In this document: positions 43,773 through 52,546 of the stretch, piece after piece | How the letters are laid out: each line of letters begins with the position of its first letter | Position numbering within the stretch: position 1 is the first letter of the stretch | Source of the DNA: Prevotella sp. E2-28 | GTDB taxonomy: Bacteria > Bacteroidota > Bacteroidia > Bacteroidales > Bacteroidaceae | Reading direction: 5' to 3' | Length of the DNA stretch: 64,000 bases | Assembly: GCF_022024055.1 (NCBI RefSeq) | Contig: NZ_CP091788.1 | Coordinates: 744,001 to 808,000, forward strand | Notes under the pieces: model-generated | Told to the model about the DNA's origin: nothing | What the model saw: the letters and a program-made list of their open reading frames with translations, nothing else | Database searches by the model: none | Translations under genes and position numbers: made by a program

Positions 43773-45182
43773 ATGCAAAAAAGTCATAAGGCGCTTTGGG
43801 ACAACTGCCTGCATCTCATCAGACAGAATGTCACTGAGCAGACCTTTAAAACGTGGTTCGAGCCAATAGTCTTCGAGTCGTACGACGAAACGGAGAAGAC
43901 TGTATTGGTGCAGGTTCCAAGCCCGTATATTTACGAGTACTTGGAGCAATACTACGTGCGTCTGATGGCGTGGGCACTTCAGAATAGCTTTAAAGCAAAT
44001 GTTCGTCTGAAGTACCGTCTGGTTACTGATAAGGAGAATAAGAAGAATCAGGAGTGGGAGAGTGATGCTCCAAGTGATATTGAGGCTCCTCAGCCTACTA
44101 CACGTGGTAACAAGTCGCCTACTGTGCTTGATGCTGCAGTGCCTCAGAACCTGAATCCACAATTGGATCCCAAGAAGACCTTTGATAATTATATTGAGGG
44201 TAATTCGAATAAGTTGCCGCGTACTGTAGGTCTCTCTATTGCTGAGCACCCAGGAAAGTCAACTTTCAATCCTTTCTTTATCTATGGTCCTTCTGGCTGT
44301 GGTAAGACACATCTGATTAATGCCATTGGTGTGCAGTGTAAGAAGATGTATCCGCAGAAGCGTGTGCTCTATGTGTCAGCTCGTTTGTTCCAAGTACAGT
44401 TCACAGATTCTGTGCGCCAGAATACTACGAATGATTTCATTAACTTCTATCAGACTATTGATGTCCTGATTGTTGATGATATTCAGGAGTGGATGAATTC
44501 TCCGAAGACGTTGGATACGTTCTTCCATATCTTCGACCACTTGTTCCGTCTTGGCAAACAGATTATTTTGGCCAGTGATCGTCCTCCCGTAGATTTGGCA
44601 GGTGTAAAGGACCGTCTGCTTACTCGCTTCTCATGTGGACTGATTGCAGAGTTGGAAAAGCCCAATGTGCAGTTGTGTGTGGATATCCTAAACTCAAAGT
44701 GTCGTCGTGACGGACTGAAGATTCCTGCAGAGGTTATTCAGTTCGTAGCCCAGACTGCTAATGGTTCTGTACGTGATTTGGAGGGTGTCCTTAATTCTCT
44801 GATGGCCTATAGTATCGTTTATAACTCGAATATTGATATGCACTTGGCTGAGCGTGTCATCAAGCGTGCTGTGAAGGTGGATAATCACCCACTTACCATT
44901 GATGATATCCTTGAAAAGGTGTGCCAGCATTTTGGCGTTACTCAGCAGCAGGTGGTTAGTAAGAGCCGTAAGCGTGATTATGTGCAAGTGCGTCAGGTTT
45001 CTATGTATCTGGCTCAGAAATATACAAAGATGCCAGCCTCTCGTATAGGTCAGTTGATTGGTGGTCGTGACCATTCTACTGTCATCCATAGCTGTTCTGC
45101 TGTAGAGCAACGCTTGAAACTGGACAAGGCATTCGTGGAAGAACTAAATAGTATTGAGCATTCATTTAAATTAAAATCGTAA
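43773..45182 (+). CDS. dnaA: Chromosomal replication initiator protein DnaA
   Basis: 469 residues. Domain I at about 1-80 (LWDNCLHLIRQNVTEQTFKTW), variable linker, AAA+ domain III with Walker A GPSGCGKTH (about 172) and VDDIQ Walker B, and domain IV with the DNA-binding signature GGRDHSTVIHS (about 430). It binds oriC and melts it in the ATP form. The length is normal. A terminator follows directly. Confidence 0.98.
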   Translation: MQKSHKALWDNCLHLIRQNVTEQTFKTWFEPIVFESYDETEKTVLVQVPSPYIYEYLEQYYVRLMAWALQNSFKANVRLKYRLVTDKENKKNQEWESDAPSDIEAPQPTTRGNKSPTVLDAAVPQNLNPQLDPKKTFDNYIEGNSNKLPRTVGLSIAEHPGKSTFNPFFIYGPSGCGKTHLINAIGVQCKKMYPQKRVLYVSARLFQVQFTDSVRQNTTNDFINFYQTIDVLIVDDIQEWMNSPKTLDTFFHIFDHLFRLGKQIILASDRPPVDLAGVKDRLLTRFSCGLIAELEKPNVQLCVDILNSKCRRDGLKIPAEVIQFVAQTANGSVRDLEGVLNSLMAYSIVYNSNIDMHLAERVIKRAVKVDNHPLTIDDILEKVCQHFGVTQQQVVSKSRKRDYVQVRQVSMYLAQKYTKMPASRIGQLIGGRDHSTVIHSCSAVEQRLKLDKAFVEELNSIEHSFKLKS

Positions 45183-45188
45183 AAATAG

Positions 45189-45220
45189 AAAAGGCTGGTT
45201 AAACGAAACCAGCCTTTTTT
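45189..45220 (+). terminator. Rho-independent terminator after dnaA
   Basis: GGCTGGTT pairs perfectly with AACCAGCC, extended by A/T pairs, and ends in six T. Confidence 0.9.
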
Positions 45221-45237
45221 CGTCATTTATATAAATT

Positions 45238-48096
45238 ATGCGTACAATGACTAAATTATTGTTCTCTTTTTTGTTGCTTTCGTTGGCAGTTGTCAAGTCA
45301 TACGCAGGTGGCATTGAAGACATCAGACAGGCCCTAGAGCAATCTTCAGTCTCTCAGATTCAGGAAAAGGTGTTTGTTCATACGGATAACCAATGTTATT
45401 TCGTGGGTGATACGCTATGGTATAAGGCTTATGTTGTAAGGGCAGATAATTTGCAGCCTACCGACATGAGTCGTATTCTGTATGTGGAACTGTTGTCGCC
45501 TGATGGTTTAGTTGTTGAACGTCAGAATATTATTATCAGCCCGAAGGGATATACCTGCGGACAGTTTACCCTTCGTGATTCTCTTTATTCCGGATATTAC
45601 GAATTGCGCGCCTATACCCGTTGGATGCTGAACTTCAATGTGCGTCATCATCGTTATCGTAGGGATGAGACGTGGTCGTTCTATAATAAGCAGATGGCTG
45701 CTGACTATTTCCGTATCTGGGATGGACTTTATTCGCGTGTGTTTCCTATCTATAGTAAGCCGGAAGAGGCTGGCGACTATGATGTGCGCAGCATGTATCA
45801 GCGCCCAAAGACACGAATTCCCAAACAGAAAAAGGAAGACTTGATTGTAACGTTCTATCCAGAGGGCGGTCATCTGATACAAGGTGTAGAGAATCGTGTG
45901 GCTTTCGAGGCTGTCAATCAGCATGGCGAGGCTGCTAACCTCAAGGGTACGCTGAAGGCCGACGGAATGCCTGATATGGAAATCAAGACGGAGTATATGG
46001 GGCGTGGCTCTTTTGTAGTGACGCCATCTGATAAGCGCCTGAAAGCACATTTTACCTTCCATGACAAAGAGTATAGCTTTAGTCTGCCCAAGGCTGAAAA
46101 GCAGGGTGTCGCTATCATGCTGGATGATAATCAGCTAAAGATAAATACCAGTCAGTTGTTGCCAGAATGTGAATACGGCCTCTCTGTGCTGTGTAGGGGA
46201 AAGTTGAAGTATTTCTCAAGTATCACTAGTTTGACTAGTATAACTAGTACAACTAGTTCCACTAGTATTACGATTCCTTTCGATTCCCTCTCTTCTGGCG
46301 TTCATGATCTGACCATCTTTGATAGCAACGGGCAGATCTTGGCCGACCGTCTGTTCTTTGTTAATCGTCATGAGAACGATGGTAATCTTATCACTGCCGA
46401 TATAGAATCTACGCACACCTATCAGCCTTATGAAAAGATAGATATTCCTGTTCAGTTGGCATCGACTACCGAACCTACTGTTTTCTCATTGTCTATTCTT
46501 GATACAAATACGGATGAGCCTACCTATAACAATGGTAATATCATGACGGATTTGCTCCTTTCTAGTGAGCTAAAAGGTTTCATTGCCTATCCAGCCTATT
46601 ATTTCGAGAGTGATGATGAAGTACATCGCCGTCATCTGGATCAGTTGATGATGGTGCAAGGCTGGCGTAAGTATAATTGGACGGAACTGAGCGATACCTC
46701 CCGTGTGATGCGCTATGAGCCAGAGACCAGCATGACCATTGAGGGCGGTGTGTATAAGATGCTAAGTCTGAATGAGGTGGAGCCCGACGAGATTCTCAAT
46801 TGGCAGGATGGCGTAGGCCTTCTTGGTCGCAAGGCATCAGAAGATTATGATCCTTTAGATCCTTTCGCAGAAAGTTCTGAGAGTGAAGATGGGGGCTTAC
46901 TCTCTTCCACTGACGAGATAGCAGACCCAGTAGATACCTGGACGGAAACCTCTACTTTTGAATATGGCTCTATTGGCAATGCCAACGATCATGTAGGTGT
47001 CAACCATGGCAATCTGCGTCATGAGGTATTGGTTGAGGCTGAAATATCTGTAGATGGTCAGTTCGTTGGTGGCATTATGAAAACAGAGAATGGGGGCCAT
47101 TTCTTGTTTAATGTGCCCCCCTTCTATGGCGATGCCTTCCTGAATATGAAAGCCTATAAGGAGAACGACTCTATCAAGAAGAATATGGCTTCCAGAAAAG
47201 ATCGAAAAGTTCTTGATGAAGATGCTTTCCCTGATTACTACGTGAAGCGCGATGTTTTCTTCCCTATGTACACTCACGACTATACCTATTACGAGAAACA
47301 TCAGCCTGAATATACTGAGGAGATGCTGATTGATACCGTCTCGGAGTTGTCAATGGAGAATGATGTGCACCAGTTGCAGAATGTCAATGTGAAAGGTCAT
47401 CGTCGCGGACGTAGGGCTATCGATTGGAAGAAACCAGCCTTTGTGATGGATGCTTACGACCTCTATAATGACATTACCGATCGTGGTCTGTCATTTGGTA
47501 AATTGGATATGCGTCAGTTCCCAGTGCAGGTATGTAAGTATCTGTTTGGTAATATGAACCGTTATGTAAAGTTCAATGTGGATGGTCGTATTGACGGTTC
47601 CACCTATTATCGTAACTATTCTCCAGTTTCTGAAGGTGCTTCAGATGCTGAGAAAGCAGGAATCTTCCGTGCTAACCGTACGTCGCAGTCGCTTTACAAT
47701 AAGTTGAAGCTGAAGCGCCTTCAGGATATCCGTGTGTTCACAGATTTCGAACCACGTACAGAGGACTCAACAATGGTGGTGAGCAGTCTGCTGGCCGATG
47801 CTACTGTGGAGATGGTTACCATTCCCAATGATGGTGTACAGCCCACGTTCCGTGATCGTCATATCCTGTTCCATGGTTTCAATATGGCCGAGGATTTCTA
47901 TCAGCCAGACTATAGTAACCGTCCGCTTGATGAGAAGCCAGCCGACTATCGTCGCACGCTCTATTGGAATCCTAATGCAGTGACTGATGAGCAGGGACGT
48001 TTCACAGCTACGTTCTATAATAATGGTAAGGAAACCCGCATACGAATGACCGCCGCCGGGGTTACCAGCGACGGTCGGTTGTTGCATTCTAAGTAA
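45238..48096 (+). CDS. Large secreted MG2-like (alpha-2-macroglobulin-type) protein
   Basis: 952 residues with a signal peptide (residues 1-23). An opening MG2-like strand set (EKVFVHTDNQCYFVGDTLWY at about 41) is followed by several beta-sandwich domains (LIVTFYPEGGHLIQGVENRV) and, near 650-780, a region resembling a TonB-plug or carboxypeptidase-regulatory module. The end VTDEQGRFTATFYNNGKETR is again sandwich-like. Such proteins are widespread and uncharacterised in Bacteroidota. Near residue 330 five in-frame ACTAGT repeats encode a Thr/Ser-rich linker. There is no clear promoter in the 17 bp after the dnaA terminator. Confidence 0.7.
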   Translation: MRTMTKLLFSFLLLSLAVVKSYAGGIEDIRQALEQSSVSQIQEKVFVHTDNQCYFVGDTLWYKAYVVRADNLQPTDMSRILYVELLSPDGLVVERQNIIISPKGYTCGQFTLRDSLYSGYYELRAYTRWMLNFNVRHHRYRRDETWSFYNKQMAADYFRIWDGLYSRVFPIYSKPEEAGDYDVRSMYQRPKTRIPKQKKEDLIVTFYPEGGHLIQGVENRVAFEAVNQHGEAANLKGTLKADGMPDMEIKTEYMGRGSFVVTPSDKRLKAHFTFHDKEYSFSLPKAEKQGVAIMLDDNQLKINTSQLLPECEYGLSVLCRGKLKYFSSITSLTSITSTTSSTSITIPFDSLSSGVHDLTIFDSNGQILADRLFFVNRHENDGNLITADIESTHTYQPYEKIDIPVQLASTTEPTVFSLSILDTNTDEPTYNNGNIMTDLLLSSELKGFIAYPAYYFESDDEVHRRHLDQLMMVQGWRKYNWTELSDTSRVMRYEPETSMTIEGGVYKMLSLNEVEPDEILNWQDGVGLLGRKASEDYDPLDPFAESSESEDGGLLSSTDEIADPVDTWTETSTFEYGSIGNANDHVGVNHGNLRHEVLVEAEISVDGQFVGGIMKTENGGHFLFNVPPFYGDAFLNMKAYKENDSIKKNMASRKDRKVLDEDAFPDYYVKRDVFFPMYTHDYTYYEKHQPEYTEEMLIDTVSELSMENDVHQLQNVNVKGHRRGRRAIDWKKPAFVMDAYDLYNDITDRGLSFGKLDMRQFPVQVCKYLFGNMNRYVKFNVDGRIDGSTYYRNYSPVSEGASDAEKAGIFRANRTSQSLYNKLKLKRLQDIRVFTDFEPRTEDSTMVVSSLLADATVEMVTIPNDGVQPTFRDRHILFHGFNMAEDFYQPDYSNRPLDEKPADYRRTLYWNPNAVTDEQGRFTATFYNNGKETRIRMTAAGVTSDGRLLHSK
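46225..46266 (+). repeat. Five ACTAGT hexamers at exact 9-bp spacing inside a coding region
   Basis: ACTAGT occurs at 46225, 46234, 46243, 46252 and 46261 with variable 3-nt spacers. The unit is three codons, so copy-number changes would keep the frame and only change a Thr-Ser linker. Confidence 0.8.
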
Positions 48097-48123
48097 TTTA
48101 GAAGTTTAGACGTCCTTACTACC

Positions 48124-50538
48124 TTATTTTACGAAAACCTTTCTAGCCCTATTGCCCTGGCGGATAATGTTGATGCCTGGCTTTAGGGCTTTTTGCTGTC
48201 TTCCCTGCAGATCATAATACTGGTCGTTAGAGAATGGCTCACTGTTCACCATCTCAATGCCTGTACTATTAACAGAATGGATGATGATGGTATCAGCTAC
48301 GCTACCACTTCCCAGTTGGTTCAACCCCAGCGTAAGCTGATAGTCGCCTGTTTGGTTCAGGGTGCCTTGTAGGGTTAAAACCTTTGTGCTTGTGTCGAAG
48401 GTTCGCGTAAGTCCATCAGGTAATAGATATGACTTCTTGCTGCCATCAGGTAGGAGGGATTCTTTCAAAACGATAGATTTTGTATAGCGGGTCTTGATGG
48501 CAATTTCAAACTCTTCGTTAGTATTAACTGTAAACTCCTTTTCAAATAGTTGAGGCAGTAAGGCATCAGGCAGGTAGTAGCCCAGATGAGGCGGCTGGTT
48601 GTAAGCCGTGTTCTGCCAGCAAATACCCATGCGGTAAGTATGATCGTGCATCAGTGTAGGCATACGATAGTTGCTGGTGGTAATGGTACTGTAAATATTC
48701 AATGTGGCATTGTCGTCTGTACTCCATAGAATAACTTCTTCGCGCCAATCGCCAAAGATGTCTGCCGACAGACAAGGTGTTGCTTTGGTGCCGTTACATG
48801 AAGAAGGGTTTCCGAGGCTAGAAAAAGGTGTGGTGCCAACTCCCAGAGTGGTGCCTCCGTATTTCGAAACAGTAGTACCATCTAGTAATTCGTCCTGCAG
48901 ATCGCCATCCCAGTAGATGCGGAAGTTCATAGAGGGCTTACTTGTCCCGACCTCGCTTCCTGTCTTTGCATTAAATGGGGTCTGGATGCGAGCATTGCTG
49001 TCGAAACCACCATAAGCCGACCAAAATTCCTGTCCTCTCTTATCGGCCACAATGTCAGCTGCACAGCCACGTCCGTTGTCCTGTCCGCTCTGTCCGCCTT
49101 TCCAGATAATCTCGCCAGTAGCAGCGTCGTGAAGATCCCATGCGTAGGTGCCTTTCTCCTCATGCACATCAAACAGTTCCAGTCCAGGGCGGTCAGGGTC
49201 GAGGTCGGCCAGATGGATAGCATCACCATGACCGAAACCTACTGCATAGAGCATCTTTCCGTCGTCATCACAGGCTGCTGAGCCCCAGATGATTTCGTCC
49301 TTTCCGTCACCATCAACGTCAGCAATAGACATGTTGTGGTTGCCGTTGGCATACATCGTGTAGCGACCTAGGCCAGAGAAGCAGGTTTTGCCTGTGTAGG
49401 TCTTTGTCGTTCCACTTGCATCCATCACCTTGTATTGTGTCTTTGTATCGCTCATGTGCAGCCAGCGTGTCTTCAGTTGTGTGCCGTCGAAGTCAACTGC
49501 CCAGATATAGGCGTAGGTGTAATAGCCGCGACAGAAAATGCCCGAAGGGTTGCTGTCGGGCCCGTCAAGATAAGCAGTTGCTGCCAGATAGCGTTCTCCG
49601 CGGTTGCCATAGTCGCCCTTATCGCTCTTACCAGAACGGTCATCCCAGTTGAAGGTGCCTGCCGCCTCACTCAGTTCTGCCTTCGCATTACGGGTGGGGT
49701 AGTAGGCTATGGTGTGGATGGCTTCGCCAGTCAAACCGTTAAATACCGTCAGGTACTCATGACCACCATTGATACGGCCACCGCTGTTACGCCAGTCCTT
49801 GGTGTTTGAAGCAGCCTTAATCTTTGTATCAGTGGCAGTTTGGTTGACGTAAATTCCTTTTCCGTCTTTCGAACCGGGTGCCGTCTTGCACATCAGCTCT
49901 GCTTTTCCATCGCCATCGTAGTCATAGACCTGAAACTGGGTGTAGTGGGCGCCGGCACGGATGTTTACGCCCAGGTCTATACGCCATAACTTCGTGCCGT
50001 CCAGTTTGTAGCAGTCAATATAGACATTATCCGTCTTGTCGCCCTGTGAGTTGTCTTTCGAGGTTGAAGGATCCCATTTGACGAAGATTTCATATTGCCC
50101 GTCACCATCAACGTCACCTACCGAACAGTCGTTGGGTGAGTAGGTGCCGCCTTGTGCACCTGTGGCAGGACGGTCAAGTGTCAGGGCCAGATATTTCTTG
50201 CTCCAAGGTTTTACTACGTTAGTGGTGTCAATGGGCTCACCATTTACTTTTGTTACAATCTGGTATTCCGAATTGGCATTACCGCCTGTGGCCTCATAGT
50301 TTGTGGCATAGACGTTTGTGGCAATGGTAGTGCCGTTGCGTATGATGTCGAAGCGAGTGTTGTCCTCGTCGTCAGTCCCCATCATACGCCATGAGATGAA
50401 ATGTTTTGTGCTAGTCGATGGCACTACAATAAGTCCACGGTCAAGTTTCTCCATCTGACTTGTGGGCGTGTTTTGTGCATTAGATGTTCCTGTTGTTAAT
50501 GCTAATAGTGCCAATACATAAAGTTTTGATTTCTTCAT
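48124..50538 (-). CDS. Rhamnogalacturonan lyase, PL11 family
   Basis: 804 residues. Signal peptide MKKSKLYVLALLALTTGTSN; N-terminal fibronectin-like domain (KLDRGLIVVPSTSTKHFISW); then the eight-bladed PL11 propeller with repeated calcium-type loops DVDGDGQYE, DYDGDGKAE, DVDGDGKDE and the family blocks GERYLAATAYLDG, SPNDCSVGD and NGNHNMSIADV. A C-terminal extra domain and sorting-like tail (YYDLQGRQQ...GINIIRQGNRA) complete it. It would cut the rhamnose-galacturonate backbone of RG-I outside the cell. A promoter is at 50572-50579. Confidence 0.93.
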   Translation of the reverse strand: MKKSKLYVLALLALTTGTSNAQNTPTSQMEKLDRGLIVVPSTSTKHFISWRMMGTDDEDNTRFDIIRNGTTIATNVYATNYEATGGNANSEYQIVTKVNGEPIDTTNVVKPWSKKYLALTLDRPATGAQGGTYSPNDCSVGDVDGDGQYEIFVKWDPSTSKDNSQGDKTDNVYIDCYKLDGTKLWRIDLGVNIRAGAHYTQFQVYDYDGDGKAELMCKTAPGSKDGKGIYVNQTATDTKIKAASNTKDWRNSGGRINGGHEYLTVFNGLTGEAIHTIAYYPTRNAKAELSEAAGTFNWDDRSGKSDKGDYGNRGERYLAATAYLDGPDSNPSGIFCRGYYTYAYIWAVDFDGTQLKTRWLHMSDTKTQYKVMDASGTTKTYTGKTCFSGLGRYTMYANGNHNMSIADVDGDGKDEIIWGSAACDDDGKMLYAVGFGHGDAIHLADLDPDRPGLELFDVHEEKGTYAWDLHDAATGEIIWKGGQSGQDNGRGCAADIVADKRGQEFWSAYGGFDSNARIQTPFNAKTGSEVGTSKPSMNFRIYWDGDLQDELLDGTTVSKYGGTTLGVGTTPFSSLGNPSSCNGTKATPCLSADIFGDWREEVILWSTDDNATLNIYSTITTSNYRMPTLMHDHTYRMGICWQNTAYNQPPHLGYYLPDALLPQLFEKEFTVNTNEEFEIAIKTRYTKSIVLKESLLPDGSKKSYLLPDGLTRTFDTSTKVLTLQGTLNQTGDYQLTLGLNQLGSGSVADTIIIHSVNSTGIEMVNSEPFSNDQYYDLQGRQQKALKPGINIIRQGNRARKVFVK

Positions 50539-50571
50539 AATTGATGTTAGTCTTTAATGTAGTTTCAGGCG

Positions 50572-50579
50572 CAAAGGTA
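50572..50579 (-). promoter_or_regulatory. -7 promoter element for the PL11 gene
   Basis: Minus-strand TACCTTTG, 33 bp upstream of the start at 50538. Confidence 0.6.
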
Positions 50580-50665
50580 CGTCTTTTTTATAAGATGTAT
50601 AGAGTGTAGAATGTTAAATCTTTTAAATTTCATGACAATTTGGTAAGACCTAATTAATTTTTGTG

Positions 50666-50673
50666 TACCTTTG
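50666..50673 (+). promoter_or_regulatory. -7 promoter element for the unrecognised secreted protein gene
   Basis: TACCTTTG, 76 bp before the ATG at 50750, so the mRNA would have a leader of about 70 nt. Starts at 50663 or 50684 would lie in or next to the promoter. Confidence 0.6.
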
Positions 50674-50749
50674 CAGCGCTTTTATGGCATTTGAATGTCA
50701 TGATAGTCATCAAACTACGAATATTTATCTAACAAAACATAAAACGCTT

Positions 50750-52471
50750 ATGAAAAAACTTTTTACGCTTGCCTTTATGGCATTATTCTGCTGCATGAGT
50801 TCTATGGCTCAGGTAGTGTTGGGTGATATCAAGTTTAGTGCCAAGGATGGTGCTAAGTTGAATCCCACAACTGGTAAGATTATTGTGACATTCCCTAATG
50901 TTACAGGTGTTGAGGATGCTACAGCAACGACTTTCGTACTGGCAGGTGCTTTCAATGACATTGATTTCGATGGTGTTGAAGGTTCTTTCGCATCTGGTGT
51001 AACATTCGATCTTGTTGATTTTGAGTTGCTGCCTGCTACAGAATATACCCTGAAGATTACCTCTGTAAAGGTTGATGAGGCCGAGCTTGCTGCTGATGGT
51101 GGCTATTCGCTTAACTTCAAGACTCGTGGTGCAGAGCGCAAGATGTCTTGGAAGTTCACGATTGACTCTGTATCTGTGGCCAAGATTAAGGCTGACGAGA
51201 CAGCAGAGGGCAACGAAACAGCTGGTACTGGTCAGTTCTGGTCTCTCATTACTGAAAATCAGCGTCACTATGTACACCAGAAGTTGACAGGTAGTGAGAT
51301 TATGCTTGATGCAACAACTCCTCTGCCAATGACTGAAGATTTGCTTTTCAATATTAATGCCGATAAGGTGTATGTTGGTGATACCGTGGATACCAAATAC
51401 AAGAATAATCTCGTATTTAATGCCAATAATCAGCAGGTAATTATTCCTGATTGTCAGGAAGGTGATGTCATTACATTTAACAATTGTAAGTATGCCGCTA
51501 AACCTTCGTCTTCAAAAATCCCTGTCATTGTTGCTTTGAACGGTGCAGCTCTTGCTCCTGACGGATTAGTGTCTTCTTCTGGTCTTAAGGACTCTATTGA
51601 TGTGCCTAAGAATTCAACAAATCTGAAATTTGAAGTGCAGACTGCTGGCGATATCGCATTTTCTATTGGTCAGTGTGTTTTGACGGGTATTACCATTGAA
51701 GCAGGCGTTGAGAAGAAGCCTTGTAAGTATAATGTTGTAGCTGCTTATACTGATAGCGTATCTAAGATCAATCTGAAGGAGCTGGTTGGTGAAACTGAAG
51801 GTATCACTGGTTCAACCGTAAAGGTTACTTATCCTTACTGGCTTGCTGATGCTGATGGTAATGTTTATACTCATGGTGCAAAGGGTAGTGAGTTCGTTGA
51901 TGCATTCGATTTGAAGGGTGATACTACTTTTATTGTGAACTACGCTAAGACTGCTTTCGAGGGTTGCGTATTCCTCTCTGAGGGTGAGGATCTTCCCAAT
52001 GCCGTTCTTTGCACAAGTGCTAATGCTGCCGTTCGTTCTTCAATGGCTAAGTCTGCCTTCTTTACAGAGGACTTGAAACTTGCTACTCTGCAGCCTGGTA
52101 CATACAAGATTCGTGCTATCCTCTTCGATGCTGGCAAGGAGCCTAGCTATGTTTGCACGCTGACTAAAGGTGAGGGTGAAGATGATGAGATTTATCTCTC
52201 TGCAACTGCTACCAACTGGACTGAAGCTGAGTCAGACCTGCTGACCATCACTGAGCCTACTGATATCACTCTGAAGGCTGGTGGTAGCGAGAATATGGGT
52301 GTTGACGTTATCATGATCTACGTTTCTGAGGATGCTCCTGAGGATCCCGATGCTATCAGCGAGGTTAAGGATGCTAAGAAGGTTGTTGCTCGCAAGGTGG
52401 CTAAGGATGGTCGCATCCTGATCCAGACTGCAGCTGGTACTTTCAACGCTGTTGGTGTACAGGTAAAGTAA
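50750..52471 (+). CDS. Secreted protein of unknown function in the rhamnogalacturonan gene cluster
   Basis: 573 residues from the ATG at 50750, which starts a clear signal peptide (MKKLFTLAFMALFCCMSSMA). Residues about 22-120 look like an Ig-like bacterial domain (KLNPTTGKIIVTFPNVTGV); 130-330 and 340-540 are beta-rich and could be sandwich or carbohydrate-binding modules. The tail AISEVKDAKKVVARKVAKDG through VQVK is the Prevotella-type C-terminal signal. No catalytic motif is recognised. It lies between a PL11 and a PL4 gene, so a binding role is a guess. A strong terminator follows. Confidence 0.65.
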   Translation: MKKLFTLAFMALFCCMSSMAQVVLGDIKFSAKDGAKLNPTTGKIIVTFPNVTGVEDATATTFVLAGAFNDIDFDGVEGSFASGVTFDLVDFELLPATEYTLKITSVKVDEAELAADGGYSLNFKTRGAERKMSWKFTIDSVSVAKIKADETAEGNETAGTGQFWSLITENQRHYVHQKLTGSEIMLDATTPLPMTEDLLFNINADKVYVGDTVDTKYKNNLVFNANNQQVIIPDCQEGDVITFNNCKYAAKPSSSKIPVIVALNGAALAPDGLVSSSGLKDSIDVPKNSTNLKFEVQTAGDIAFSIGQCVLTGITIEAGVEKKPCKYNVVAAYTDSVSKINLKELVGETEGITGSTVKVTYPYWLADADGNVYTHGAKGSEFVDAFDLKGDTTFIVNYAKTAFEGCVFLSEGEDLPNAVLCTSANAAVRSSMAKSAFFTEDLKLATLQPGTYKIRAILFDAGKEPSYVCTLTKGEGEDDEIYLSATATNWTEAESDLLTITEPTDITLKAGGSENMGVDVIMIYVSEDAPEDPDAISEVKDAKKVVARKVAKDGRILIQTAAGTFNAVGVQVK

Positions 52472-52490
52472 TTCTAATATAAAAAACTAG

Positions 52491-52536
52491 CCACGAATTT
52501 CGTAGGATGCATAACCCGCGAAATTCGTGGTTTTTT
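52491..52536 (+). terminator. Rho-independent terminator before the PL4 gene
   Basis: A 12-bp perfect stem (52491-52502 with 52519-52530) and six T, ending 10 bp before the PL4 ATG. The PL4 gene therefore depends on read-through or on a promoter hidden in this structure. Confidence 0.85.
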
Positions 52537-52546
52537 AATAAAACTT

